Shown: positions 1-7,211 of the stretch, in pieces | Numbering within the stretch: the stretch's first letter is position 1 | Layout: each line of letters opens with the position of its first letter | Assembly: GCA_002687825.1 (NCBI GenBank) | Contig: NZBI01000017.1 | Coordinates: forward strand, 1 to 57,964 | Length of the DNA: 57,964 bases | From: Nanobdellota archaeon | Lineage (GTDB): Archaea > Nanobdellota > Nanobdellia > SCGC-AAA011-G17 > ARS1403 | Reading direction: 5' to 3' | Position numbers and translations under genes: made by a program | The notes under the pieces: generated by a model | Database searches by the model: none | What the model saw: only the letters and a program-made list of their open reading frames with translations | Told to the model about the DNA's origin: nothing

Positions 1-630
1 GTAGAGTAAAGTAGCTGCATCGACATTTCCAGAAGCTACTGCTGCACATGTTATAGTATCTCCTATTGTTGTAACTGCTTGTCCTGCTGGACATGCAGTT
101 GGATAATCTGTAAGATTTGTCCAACCTATAGTATCTATGTTTATTGGAATTATTGTATTATTCGCTATTAAAGTGGTGTTTATTGTTTCATCTGCTATGT
201 CATCTCTTGTTATAGTTCTGTCTAGAATATGAGAAGTGTTAACATTACTTGTTTCATTATTGAATAATAAAGCAGCTGCATCGACATTTCCAGAAGATAC
301 TGCAGCACAAGTTAAAGTATCTCCTATTGTTGTAACTGCTTGTCCTGCTGGACATGCAGTTGGATAATCACTAAGATTGGTCCAACCTATAGTATCTATG
401 TTTATTGGAATTATTGTGTTGTTTGCTATATGGGAGTTGTTGATGTTTTCTGTTTCATTATTGTAGAGTAAAGCAATTGCATCTGGGTTTCCAGAAGCTA
501 CTGCTGCACATGTTATAGTATCTCCTATTGTTGTTATTGCTTGTCCTGCTGGACATGCTGCTGGATAATCTGTCAAGTTAGTCCAACCTATTGAGTCAAT
601 ATCTTCTGGGGTTATTGTATTGTTTAAAAT
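1..630 (-). repeat. Three copies of a ~168-bp coding repeat in the surface protein
   Basis: Copies lie at about 1-167, 262-429 and 463-630. Each encodes a unit with TDYP, CPAGQA, TTIGDT and a second Cys. Copies 1 and 2 are nearly identical over long stretches; copy 3 has diverged. The spacers differ in length (about 94 and 33 bp), so the array is not a simple head-to-tail tandem. Such repeats can change in number by recombination. Confidence 0.8.
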
Positions 631-1188
631 TTCTGATGTTGTTACTGCTCCAGTTACTATTAATGCACTAGTTATTGCATTGTTTGCTATTTGAGTTGTT
701 GTTATTTTGGTTAATAGATTAATTGTGTTTACAAAAATATTAGAGAAATATGTTGCGGAGGATCCTAGATTAAATGTGACATTAGCATCCGGAACTATTG
801 AAGTTGATACATTAATATTACTGAAAGAAACATTTCCTATATTGCTTTGAAATTCTTTCCTTTCATTCCCATCAAAATCAATTTCATTATCATTAACATA
901 TATTTCAATATAATAAGAATCTCCGTAAGTTAAATTTAAAGGGATTAAACCTGAACCTAACATTACGTCTACTTTTCCGGCTGTTATGTTGTTTAGGAAA
1001 TCATTTGTTGAATTATAAATTAAGTTTCCACTAGAGGCTGCATCGTAAATTTCTACTGTTAAATTTCCTGAATCTATGTCTATTCCGGATTGTTTTACAT
1101 CTAGAGAAAGACCCATTATATCTGCTGAAGCAGTTTGCAGAGTAAATAAAATTACAAATATCGATATCAATAGTAATTTATTTCTCAT
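1..1188 (-). CDS. Secreted repeat-rich surface protein, 3' part outside the window
   Basis: An open frame runs from the ATG at 1188 to the window edge without a stop, so the C-terminus is missing. The start is set by an AGGAGGT ribosome site 5 nt upstream. The first 24 residues form a signal peptide (MRNKLLLISIFVILF then a TASA-like cleavage region), so the product is exported. After about 180 residues of beta-rich, Asn/Thr-rich sequence come three copies of a roughly 56-residue unit containing IGWTNLTDYP and ACPAGQAVTTIGDT with two conserved cysteines. Stalk-like proteins with such units are typical of DPANN cell surfaces; a role in adhesion is inference. The start overlaps the end of the small gene at 1178-1351, so the two are probably co-transcribed. 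Confidence 0.82.
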   Translation of the reverse strand, partial: MRNKLLLISIFVILFTLQTASADIMGLSLDVKQSGIDIDSGNLTVEIYDAASSGNLIYNSTNDFLNNITAGKVDVMLGSGLIPLNLTYGDSYYIEIYVNDNEIDFDGNERKEFQSNIGNVSFSNINVSTSIVPDANVTFNLGSSATYFSNIFVNTINLLTKITTTQIANNAITSALIVTGAVTTSEILNNTITPEDIDSIGWTNLTDYPAACPAGQAITTIGDTITCAAVASGNPDAIALLYNNETENINNSHIANNTIIPINIDTIGWTNLSDYPTACPAGQAVTTIGDTLTCAAVSSGNVDAAALLFNNETSNVNTSHILDRTITRDDIADETINTTLIANNTIIPINIDTIGWTNLTDYPTACPAGQAVTTIGDTITCAAVASGNVDAATLLY

Positions 1189-1351
1189 TCTTTACCTCCT
1201 TTAACATACTTAATACAGATTTATCTACAAAATTTTTAACAGAAGGATAAGTAAAACGGTTTTCACCTTTAGAAATAAATTCTTCTATTCTTTCTTTTAG
1301 TTCTATATCTAACTTTACTGGAATATCTTTTTGGTTACTTTTAGTTACCAT
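1178..1351 (-). CDS. Small ribbon-helix-helix DNA-binding protein (57 aa)
   Basis: The frame starts at an ATG at 1351 and ends with TAA at 1178-1180, overlapping the surface-protein start by 11 nt. The protein has a short beta strand (DIPVKLDIE), a helix (LKERIEEFISKG) and a second helix (VKNFVDKSVLSMLKEVK), the layout of CopG/Arc-type ribbon-helix-helix regulators. Known members bind DNA as dimers on short repeated half-sites and often repress their own operon. A TATA-like TTTATAAG lies near 1400-1407 on the minus strand, and two matching GTTAC-repeat sites flank the start. I infer an autoregulator of the surface-protein operon. Family assignment is by fold pattern only. Confidence 0.7.
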   Translation of the reverse strand: MVTKSNQKDIPVKLDIELKERIEEFISKGENRFTYPSVKNFVDKSVLSMLKEVKNEK

Positions 1352-1399
1352 ATTTGTTTAAATTTTTGTTATTTTTTAATTTTGGTAACATAAAGTAAC
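1333..1399. promoter_or_regulatory. Candidate operator: two inverted sites of 10-bp phased GTTAC half-sites
   Basis: Positions 1333-1349 read GGTTACTTTTAGTTACC and 1384-1399 read GGTAACATAAAGTAAC, which is almost the reverse complement. Within each site the GTTAC (or GTAAC) half-sites repeat exactly 10 bp apart, one helical turn. One site covers the start codon of the ribbon-helix-helix gene and the other abuts its TATA region. This is the expected geometry for a ribbon-helix-helix operator, but binding is inferred. Confidence 0.5.
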
Positions 1400-1459
1400 T
1401 TATAAATCTTTCGGAGAACCTTTTTAAAAAAAAGTTTAATCAAAAATAAATTTAGAAAA

Positions 1460-2215
1460 TTATTCCTTTGATTCTTCTTTAGGAGGAGCTTCTTCACCTT
1501 CAGCTTTAGATTCAGCACCTTCTTCACCTTCAGCTGGTTCTTCACCTTCTTCACCTTCTTCAGTAGACTCTTCACCTTCAGCTGCTTCTGCTGCAGTTGC
1601 TTCTTCGATTTTCTTCTTTTCTGCTTCTTCAGCTTCTTTTTCAGCAAGTTCTTTTTCCATTTCTTTCTTGATTTCTTGTTGGATTGATTTTAGTTGTTTT
1701 TGTAATGTGGCTGCTTTTTCTTGAGATACTTCGGTAATTTCTTCGTTGATTTCTTTATCGAATTTTCCAGAATCAATATCTTTTCCAGTTTCAATGGAAT
1801 TCTTGCCTTCAACTAAAATTCCTGCTGAATTACAAGAACCTATTACGGATTTAACTGCTGATTTTAAATTATTAACTAGCATAGAATCTTGTTTCATTTT
1901 TGCAACTTTGATTACTTGTTCAATTCCCATATTTGCTATTTTGTTTTTGTTTGGTTCTCCTGAACCCTTATCAATTTTAAGTTCTGTTTTTATTAATTCG
2001 GAAATTGATGGAGAACCTACTTCAATGGTATAACTCTTATCATCTTCTACTTCAATATCTACTGGCACTTTCATTCCTTTGAAATTAGCTGTTTTTTCGT
2101 TTATTCCAGTAACTATCTCTTGGATGTTTACTCCTAGAGGTGACAAGGGCTGCGCTAAAGAAGCATTCGCCTTTGTCTGTCCTCCTTCTACAATTAGGTT
2201 TACCCTTGTTGACAT
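1460..2215 (-). CDS. rpl11: Large-subunit ribosomal protein uL11 with long acidic tail
   Basis: This is archaeal uL11, which binds 23S rRNA at the GTPase-associated centre at the base of the stalk. Residues 1 to about 160 match the family (VNLIVEGGQTKANASLAQPL, the PLGVNI segment, and the C-terminal rRNA-binding half ending near SAGILVEGK). The usual archaeal length is about 160 aa, but this protein is 251 aa. The last ~90 residues are a coiled coil followed by a Glu/Gly/Ala-rich acidic tail with repeated GEE units. The start overlaps the end of the endonuclease gene at 2200-3396 by 16 nt, so it must share that transcript or use a promoter inside it. Gene order spt5-L11 is the archaeal norm apart from that insertion. 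Confidence 0.95.
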   Translation of the reverse strand: MSTRVNLIVEGGQTKANASLAQPLSPLGVNIQEIVTGINEKTANFKGMKVPVDIEVEDDKSYTIEVGSPSISELIKTELKIDKGSGEPNKNKIANMGIEQVIKVAKMKQDSMLVNNLKSAVKSVIGSCNSAGILVEGKNSIETGKDIDSGKFDKEINEEITEVSQEKAATLQKQLKSIQQEIKKEMEKELAEKEAEEAEKKKIEEATAAEAAEGEESTEEGEEGEEPAEGEEGAESKAEGEEAPPKEESKE

Positions 2216-3396
2216 TTTCTATAATTATTTAGGTCGATTTTCTGTTTTTTTATTACTCTTAATAATAGCGGAATTTTCTCAATTGAAGGATTATTCCTTC
2301 CTTCTCTCCATTCTCTAATACTCCTATCTCCCATTTTTAAGGTTTTCGCTAAGGCTTTATGTGTATTTTTTTCCAATAATTGTGCGGTTATTTCATTCCA
2401 CTTGAATGTTTCTTTAATTTTCCAGTTTCTTAATAGCATATTATCTTCCTTTATTTTATCTTTGAATGGACTATTACTTTCTTTCCATAAAAATGGTAGG
2501 GAAATTGTTTCTAATTCTTTAGCGTTTTTTCCCTTTTTATATCGCCAAGATATGAAACTCGAAATATTTCTAACATTTGAACTTCCGATTATCTTAAAGA
2601 ATTTTAAAACTTCCTTTCTTGAATATACTCTTAGTTCTGCTCCTATTTTGTCCCACTGCAAGGAGAATTTTATGTTAATTAATTTAAGCGCATTTGACAT
2701 ATCTTCTATTAATTTTTTACATTTATTTGAGAATCTTATTCTTACAATTGGGGAATTGTCTCGAATTTCTAGATATCCATCTGTATCGAAATAACCTCTT
2801 AAGACGTGACTTAAGTATTCTTTTTTCTTGAAACACCATTTTGGAATTGTTGTTTGATTTCTTATCTTGTTTCCCGGTTTCCAACCAAATTTTTCTTCCA
2901 GGAATTTAATAAATGGCCTTGAATATGCCCTGATTTCTAATGTATCCTCATATTTTCTTAATGTTGTAGAAAGATTACACTTACATAATTTGTAGATTAG
3001 TTTCTTAACCCTTCTTTCCGCAAAATCTTTATCTAATTTCTTGTTAAGTGCTATAATTATACAAGTTCTTTGAATGCATCCATCTCCTAATAGAATGCCT
3101 GTTAATTCTGCCAAATCCTTTGAGTGGCTTAATTTTTGCGTTTTACTTTGTTCTCTCTTTTCAACTTCACCGAAATGTTCTTTACCATGAATAATTAGTT
3201 CAGAAACATTGAATTTATTCTTTTTTGTTATATCCAAAAATTTTTGCAATTTTTCTTTTCCTGGATATCTTGATGCATCTTCATATTGTCCTGTTGTTCT
3301 CCTTGGACTTCCCACTAATTTCCCTAGTTCTTTTTGTGTTATGCCTAACTTTCTTCGCAAACCATAAACTAAGAATTTAGATTCCCCTTTTTTCAT
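2200..3396 (-). CDS. Free-standing LAGLIDADG homing endonuclease with flanking HTH domains
   Basis: The 398-aa protein has an XRE-like helix-turn-helix at about residues 10-55, two LAGLIDADG motifs (LTGILLGDGCI near 99-109 and LRGYFDTDGYLE near 199-210, each with its catalytic Asp), and a second helix-turn-helix at the C-terminus (HKALAKTLKMGDRSIREW). LAGLIDADG enzymes cut long asymmetric DNA sites and spread their own gene. There are no intein splice motifs and no intron, so it is free-standing. It sits between spt5 and L11, normally neighbours, and its last 16 nt overlap the L11 start. A TATA box (3419-3426) and the 22-bp element at 3432-3453 lie upstream; the ATG is about 22 nt from the TATA box, so the mRNA is probably leaderless. 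Confidence 0.88.
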   Translation of the reverse strand: MKKGESKFLVYGLRRKLGITQKELGKLVGSPRRTTGQYEDASRYPGKEKLQKFLDITKKNKFNVSELIIHGKEHFGEVEKREQSKTQKLSHSKDLAELTGILLGDGCIQRTCIIIALNKKLDKDFAERRVKKLIYKLCKCNLSTTLRKYEDTLEIRAYSRPFIKFLEEKFGWKPGNKIRNQTTIPKWCFKKKEYLSHVLRGYFDTDGYLEIRDNSPIVRIRFSNKCKKLIEDMSNALKLINIKFSLQWDKIGAELRVYSRKEVLKFFKIIGSSNVRNISSFISWRYKKGKNAKELETISLPFLWKESNSPFKDKIKEDNMLLRNWKIKETFKWNEITAQLLEKNTHKALAKTLKMGDRSIREWREGRNNPSIEKIPLLLRVIKKQKIDLNNYRKCQQG

Positions 3397-3431
3397 TTAT
3401 AGAATTAAGAATTATTTATTTATAAAGGTCA

Positions 3432-3453
3432 CGGGGGTGTGGCGAGTATGTCG
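3432..3453 (-). promoter_or_regulatory. Shared 22-bp upstream element, copy 1 (before endonuclease 1)
   Basis: On the plus strand this reads CGGGGGTGTGGC followed by GAGTATGTCG. Relative to the minus-strand gene at 2200-3396 it lies upstream of the TATA box TTTATAAA (3419-3426), separated by 5 nt. Four further copies with the same spacing occur at 11039, 28262, 37511 and 51347. The position just upstream of TATA/BRE suggests an activator or initiation-enhancing site; the factor is unknown. Confidence 0.72.
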
Positions 3454-3460
3454 AATGAAA

Positions 3461-3928
3461 TTATGCCAATTCTTCTTCATCCTCTGTTTCTCTTCTAATA
3501 ACTCTAACGGAATCTAATTTAACTGTAATTGGGATAGGCACTGCTGCCTCTAATAGTTCAACAATAATTTCCTCTTTGTCTTTATCTATTCTTGTAACTT
3601 TTGCACTTTCTCTCTTGAATGGTCCGGAAATAATTTCAACAACATCTCCTTTTTCTATATTGACTTGTGCTGTTACTTGTTCTAACATAGGTTCTATTTC
3701 TTTGAAATCTATTGGTTTTTTTAGTAGACCTCTAGCATATGGTACTCCTGCGAAAGCTTCATTTGCGTCAGCTTCAGTTTCTGCTTCTACGAAGATATAA
3801 CCTCGCATTCCATGAGATCTTATTACCGAGTAAACATTTAAACCGCCTTTTTGGATCTTTGAGATTATAAAATCCATTACCTGGTCTTCTCTATTTGCAG
3901 TTGTTCTTAAAGCGAAAATTTGTGTCAT
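3461..3928 (-). CDS. spt5: Transcription elongation factor Spt5 (archaeal NusG homologue)
   Basis: The 155-aa protein has an N-terminal NGN domain (residues 1 to about 85, with RSHGMRGYIFVEAE) and a C-terminal KOW domain (about 90-150, with EKGDVVEIISGPFKRESAKV). Archaeal Spt5 clamps DNA in RNA polymerase for processive elongation, normally with Spt4, and links to ribosomes through KOW. Its length fits the archaeal family. It starts 4 nt inside secE (ATGA overlap), the usual secE-spt5 pair. Downstream L11 is displaced by the endonuclease insertion. Confidence 0.95.
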   Translation of the reverse strand: MTQIFALRTTANREDQVMDFIISKIQKGGLNVYSVIRSHGMRGYIFVEAETEADANEAFAGVPYARGLLKKPIDFKEIEPMLEQVTAQVNIEKGDVVEIISGPFKRESAKVTRIDKDKEEIIVELLEAAVPIPITVKLDSVRVIRRETEDEEELA

Positions 3929-4122
3929 GGTTTAACTAATATCCAAATCATATTTATTATGAATCCCACTATGCCAATTATGGCTATTCCTAGACCAGAG
4001 ATCTTCATGATTACCTTGAACTCTGTCATAGAGGGTTTTTTTGTTATTTTAAAAACACGCTTACTTTGCGTTATAAAGCTTTTAAAACGAGTAAAATAGG
4101 ATTTCTTTTCTTCGATTTCCAT
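3925..4122 (-). CDS. secE: Protein translocase subunit SecE
   Basis: A 65-aa protein with a basic amphipathic N-terminal part (SFITQSKRVFKITKKPSMTEF) followed by one membrane helix (about residues 40-63), the standard archaeal SecE/Sec61-gamma layout. SecE clamps the SecY channel in the cytoplasmic membrane. Placement directly before spt5 with a 4-nt overlap is the conserved archaeal arrangement and supports the call. Confidence 0.92.
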   Translation of the reverse strand: MEIEEKKSYFTRFKSFITQSKRVFKITKKPSMTEFKVIMKISGLGIAIIGIVGFIINMIWILVKP

Positions 4123-4158
4123 GAGAAATTTTGAGGAAAAATGAGTTTATAAAGTTTA

Positions 4159-4398
4159 TTACTTGGTTTTTTCTATTTCTTTTTTTATAGCTTCCTCTAT
4201 TATCTCTGACATATTCAATTTGCTCCTATGGCAATGTTCTCTGAACTTCTTCGCTATTTCTTTATCTATTGTGAAATTTAACCTAGTTTTTGCTACGATT
4301 TTTCCAGATTTTTCAAATTCTTCCAATGCTTTGAAGGCTCCCGGATGCTTTTCTATCATTTTCATTGCTGTTTTTAGGAATTTATTTTGTGATTGCAT
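4159..4398 (-). CDS. Putative antitoxin with ribbon-helix-helix domain
   Basis: A 79-aa protein that follows and overlaps the Doc-type toxin by 17 nt. The C-terminal half (KTRLNFTIDKEIAKKFREHC then MSEIIEEAIKKEIEK) fits a ribbon-helix-helix DNA-binding domain; the first 35 residues may be the part that binds the toxin. In Doc systems the antitoxin is usually Phd (AbrB fold) and precedes the toxin, so both the fold and the gene order here are different. The function is inferred from neighbourhood and fold pattern. Confidence 0.65.
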   Translation of the reverse strand: MQSQNKFLKTAMKMIEKHPGAFKALEEFEKSGKIVAKTRLNFTIDKEIAKKFREHCHRSKLNMSEIIEEAIKKEIEKTK

Positions 4399-4735
4399 TT
4401 TCGATCATATCCTGTATTTTTTTTATGCTATTTGTATTTTTCAATACAATATTTTTTATTATTTCTAATGATTTTTTCTCTTCTATATTATACTCTTTTA
4501 TTTCTATATAGCTGAGTAATACATTGTAAGCAGTTCTTTTATTACCATCTGTGAAAACATGATCTACTAAAATGGCCCTCACTAAATTTGCCAGTTGTTT
4601 AGTCCAGGAAATATTTTGTTTAAACATATCCAAAGCGTAATCTAAACTCGACTCGTTTTCGAAATATCCTTCTGCAAATTTTTGATTAATTGCAATTAGA
4701 TCTTTCTTTGTTAAAATCACATATTTCATACACAT
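4382..4735 (-). CDS. doc: Fic/Doc-family toxin
   Basis: A 117-aa protein with the Fic-core motif HVFTDGNKRTA (residues 59-69), matching the HxFx(D/A)GNKR signature of Doc toxins. Known Doc phosphorylates elongation factor EF-Tu and stops translation. All core residues are present, so it should be active. An alternative ATG at 4729 (MKYVILTKKDL) fits both the usual Doc N-terminus and a leaderless start about 22 nt after the TATA box at 4751-4758. A perfect 17-bp palindrome covers the start. The pair sits between ftsZ and secE, which are normally adjacent, so it is an insertion. Confidence 0.85.
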   Translation of the reverse strand: MCMKYVILTKKDLIAINQKFAEGYFENESSLDYALDMFKQNISWTKQLANLVRAILVDHVFTDGNKRTAYNVLLSYIEIKEYNIEEKKSLEIIKNIVLKNTNSIKKIQDMIENAITK

Positions 4736-4744
4736 CGTGTGTAT
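4728..4744. promoter_or_regulatory. Palindromic operator candidate at the toxin start
   Basis: ATACACA TCG TGTGTAT is a perfect inverted repeat with 7-bp arms and a 3-bp centre. It lies between the TATA box (4751-4758, minus-strand promoter) and the toxin start codon and overlaps that codon, the expected place for toxin-antitoxin autorepression. Confidence 0.6.
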
Positions 4745-4788
4745 TAATTAGTATATAAAAGTTTGTTTTTAATAAAAATCTTTTAGAA

Positions 4789-5916
4789 TTAATCTATAAA
4801 TTCTATTCCTAGCTCTTCTTCTATTTCTTTTCTCTTCTTTTCTGGCACTCTTGAAGCTGGTCCGAATATTTGTGGTGATGATACACCAGTTACGATTAAC
4901 ATAGCTCTTATTGTGTTTTCTAAATCATCTAAGATTTGAGCTCCCCAGATTATTCTTGCATCTTCATCTAATTTTTGAGATACTCCTTCAACTACTTTTC
5001 TAGCTTCGTCTAGAGACATATCTGGTCCACCTGAAACATTAATTAGAGCGCCTGTTGCTCCTGAAATGTCAACATCTAATAAAGGATTTGAGATTGCTTT
5101 TTCTACTGCTTCTATAGCTCTATTTTCAGTGTCTGATTCTCCGACACCTATCATAGCTACCCCTCCATCTCCCATTACAGCTTTAATATCTGCGAAATCT
5201 AAATTAACCAAACCTGTTTTTGTTACTAGTTCTGCTATACCCTTTACGGAATTAGTTAAGATTTCGTCTGCTACTTTGAAAGCAGTTTGTAAAGGTAAAT
5301 CTGGAGCTAGTTCTAATAATTTATCATTAGGTATTACAATTAAAGTATCTACAATTCTTTCTAATTTTTCTAAACCAATAACTGCGTTTTCATAACGTCT
5401 TTGTCCTTCCATTATGAAAGGTAGTGTAACTATTCCTACTGTTAAGCATCCTACTTTTTTCGCAATTTCTGCTACTACTGGAGCTGAGCCAGTACCTGTT
5501 CCTCCACCTAAGCCACATGTAATGAAAACCATATCTGCGCCTTGTAGTTTTTTCTTAACTTCTTGTTCAGATTCTCTTGCTGCTTCTTCTCCAACTTTTG
5601 GTATAGAACCTGCTCCTAAGCCACCTGTAATTTCTTTTCCGATTAGAACTTTGTGATCTGCATTAGTATAAAGTAAATCTTGAGCGTCAGTATTAATAGC
5701 CATTGTTTCGGCTCCGGTTATTCCAACTTCTTTAACTCTATTGATAGTGTTGTTTCCTCCACCACCGGCACCGATGACTTTTATTTTTGCTTTTTGTTTG
5801 GACAATAATTGTTCTAGTTCTCTATCAACATCACTTCCCTCTTCCGAATCTGGATCGAAGCTTTCAGAAAAAGTTTCCTCTTCTTGTTCTTCTCCCTCTC
5901 TAATTATTGTATCCAT
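4789..5916 (-). CDS. ftsZ: Cell division GTPase FtsZ
   Basis: A 375-aa tubulin-family GTPase that polymerises into the division ring. The GTP-binding tubulin signature [10 protein letters not shown] lies at residues 137-146, preceded by the N-terminal [12 protein letters not shown] loop (49-60). The T7-loop segment [11 protein letters not shown], which supplies the catalytic Asp residues, is intact. The first ~42 residues are acidic and poorly conserved. There is no long C-terminal tail; it ends LGIEFID, as in many archaeal FtsZ1 proteins. It leads the ftsZ-secE-spt5-L11 cluster, here with a toxin-antitoxin pair inserted behind it. Confidence 0.97.
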   Translation of the reverse strand: MDTIIREGEEQEEETFSESFDPDSEEGSDVDRELEQLLSKQKAKIKVIGAGGGGNNTINRVKEVGITGAETMAINTDAQDLLYTNADHKVLIGKEITGGLGAGSIPKVGEEAARESEQEVKKKLQGADMVFITCGLGGGTGTGSAPVVAEIAKKVGCLTVGIVTLPFIMEGQRRYENAVIGLEKLERIVDTLIVIPNDKLLELAPDLPLQTAFKVADEILTNSVKGIAELVTKTGLVNLDFADIKAVMGDGGVAMIGVGESDTENRAIEAVEKAISNPLLDVDISGATGALINVSGGPDMSLDEARKVVEGVSQKLDEDARIIWGAQILDDLENTIRAMLIVTGVSSPQIFGPASRVPEKKRKEIEEELGIEFID

Positions 5917-5967
5917 TTATTACTTTTAACCCCTAACAAATAGAAAAAGCTACTTTCTATATAAACA

Positions 5968-6591
5968 TTATTCTTTTACAACATTTATTTTCTTAATTAT
6001 AGGTACTAGCTCTAGTATTTTTTTTTGGATTTCTTTATCTATCTCTTTTTTTATTGTCAGTTCAGAATTTTCAATTTTCAATTTTAAATTATGTTGATGA
6101 TAAGAATCTAAAATTGAAGTTACTTGTTCTTTTGTATCTGTAATCTTTCTTAAAATTTTTACTTTATATTCTATAGTTCTTCCAGATAATGGGTGGTTGA
6201 AGTCAACAATAACTCTTCCTGGAGAAACTGTTCTTACGATTCCCATAGCATTATCTAAATTAATATGTAGCCCTGGATAAGGGTTAATATTTTGAGATTT
6301 GAAATGAGACATAGAAACTAGTTGTAGCAATTTAGGATTTTTCTTACCAAATGCTTCTTCGGGAGGTAGAATAATTGTATATTCTTTATTTAGTTCTTTA
6401 CCTTCTAATTCTTTTTCTAAAGAAGGAAGTATTTGTTCTTGTCCTATGCAAATTATTTTTGGAGTATATTTTTCTTGAGGGTTGAAAATATCATTTTCTT
6501 TGGCTATTTTTTCACTTGTGGTGTCTACTACTTTAGAAGTATCTTTGATCTTTAATGTGTATTCTATTTCTATGAAATCATTCTTTTTCAT
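5968..6591 (-). CDS. FKBP-type peptidyl-prolyl isomerase, SlyD-like
   Basis: About 207 aa from the ATG at 6591 (MKKNDFIEIEYTLKI); an upstream ATG at 6609 would add six residues but lies too near the TATA box. The FKBP core (ExxYTLK, LPPEEAFGKKNP) is split by an insert-in-flap segment and resumes with VIVDFNHPLSGRTIEYKVKI, typical of archaeal short/long FKBPs that fold proline-containing proteins. The last ~70 residues form a C-terminal extension of unknown role. It diverges from aIF5A across a 52-bp gap with back-to-back TATA boxes. Confidence 0.88.
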   Translation of the reverse strand: MKKNDFIEIEYTLKIKDTSKVVDTTSEKIAKENDIFNPQEKYTPKIICIGQEQILPSLEKELEGKELNKEYTIILPPEEAFGKKNPKLLQLVSMSHFKSQNINPYPGLHINLDNAMGIVRTVSPGRVIVDFNHPLSGRTIEYKVKILRKITDTKEQVTSILDSYHQHNLKLKIENSELTIKKEIDKEIQKKILELVPIIKKINVVKE

Positions 6592-6643
6592 GATTATTAG
6601 GTTAAACATAAATTTTATAAATCTATCATAATTGTTTCTCTTA
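6592..6643. promoter_or_regulatory. Divergent promoter for FKBP and aIF5A
   Basis: The gap holds a self-complementary AT stretch, AAATTTTATAAATC, near 6610-6622 that reads as a TATA box on both strands. It is about 22 nt from the aIF5A ATG (6644) and about 22 nt from the FKBP ATG (6591), so both mRNAs are probably leaderless. Confidence 0.55.
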
Positions 6644-7042
6644 ATGGCAGGAACAAAACAAGGAAGTGTAAGCGGTTTAAGACCAGGAAGTTATATTGTA
6701 ATTGAAGGAGTTGCTTGTAAAGTTAATAAAATTGAGACTTCTAGACCTGGAAAACATGGACATGCTAAATGTAGAATAGATGCTAGTAGTTTAATTGATG
6801 GAAATAAAAAAGTTATAGTTTTACCTGGACATGACAAAATTGATGTGCCTATAATCGATAAGAAATCTGCACAAGTTTTAAGTGTTAGTGGAGATAATGC
6901 AAATGTTATGGATGAGGAGAGTTATGAAACATTCGACATTAAAATTTCTGATGAGTTTAAAGGAAAAATCTCTGAAGGAATTACAATTGTGTATTGGGAT
7001 ATTTTAGGAGATAAAGTTTTGAAGGAGATTAAAAGTGGCTAA
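6644..7042 (+). CDS. eif5a: Translation factor aIF5A (hypusine-containing)
   Basis: A 132-aa protein matching archaeal/eukaryotic IF5A. The N-terminal SH3-like domain contains the modified-lysine loop SRPGKHGHAKC (the Lys in PGKHG is the one converted to deoxyhypusine), followed by the OB-fold C-terminal domain. It aids peptide-bond formation at difficult sequences such as polyproline. The start at 6644 (MAGTKQG) fits homologues better than a TTG at 6632. Its stop overlaps the start of eL40 by 8 nt, so the two genes are co-transcribed. Confidence 0.95.
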   Translation: MAGTKQGSVSGLRPGSYIVIEGVACKVNKIETSRPGKHGHAKCRIDASSLIDGNKKVIVLPGHDKIDVPIIDKKSAQVLSVSGDNANVMDEESYETFDIKISDEFKGKISEGITIVYWDILGDKVLKEIKSG

Positions 7043-7199
7043 ATTCCCAGAGGCAGCAGCAAGATTATTTCACAATGTATTCGTGTGTAAAAAATGTAAA
7101 AGTAAGAGAAAGGGAGATATTAGAAAAGTTTTAGATAAGAAGATTACATGTAGAAAATGTGGTGGAACTGCATTTAGATCAATTAAAAGTAAAAAATAA
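7035..7199 (+). CDS. rpl40e: Ribosomal protein eL40
   Basis: A 54-aa protein starting with GTG inside the end of aIF5A. The N-terminus MAKFPEAAARLF is diagnostic of archaeal eL40, and two CxxC pairs (CKKC, CRKC) form the zinc site. It is basic throughout. eL40 sits near the GTPase centre of the large subunit. Length and motifs fit the family; the inter-cysteine part differs somewhat from well-known homologues. Confidence 0.92.
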   Translation: MAKFPEAAARLFHNVFVCKKCKSKRKGDIRKVLDKKITCRKCGGTAFRSIKSKK

Positions 7200-7211
7200 A
7201 GAGGATGATTA

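Noticed and set aside
1-630. Repeats as a CRISPR array
   Set aside because: The repeats are long, in frame, protein-coding and diverging, with no short identical repeat-spacer pattern.
1369-1647. Lysine-rich 92-codon frame on the minus strand
   Set aside because: It is the frame shadow of the Glu/Lys-rich tail of uL11; composition bias explains the open frame.
2200-3396. Endonuclease 1 as an intein or group I intron ORF
   Set aside because: No splice motifs or split host gene; spt5 and uL11 are both complete around it.
3432-3453. Element as a transcribed small RNA on the opposite strand
   Set aside because: A TATA box also precedes it on the plus strand, but the five flanks diverge soon after the element, giving no conserved RNA.
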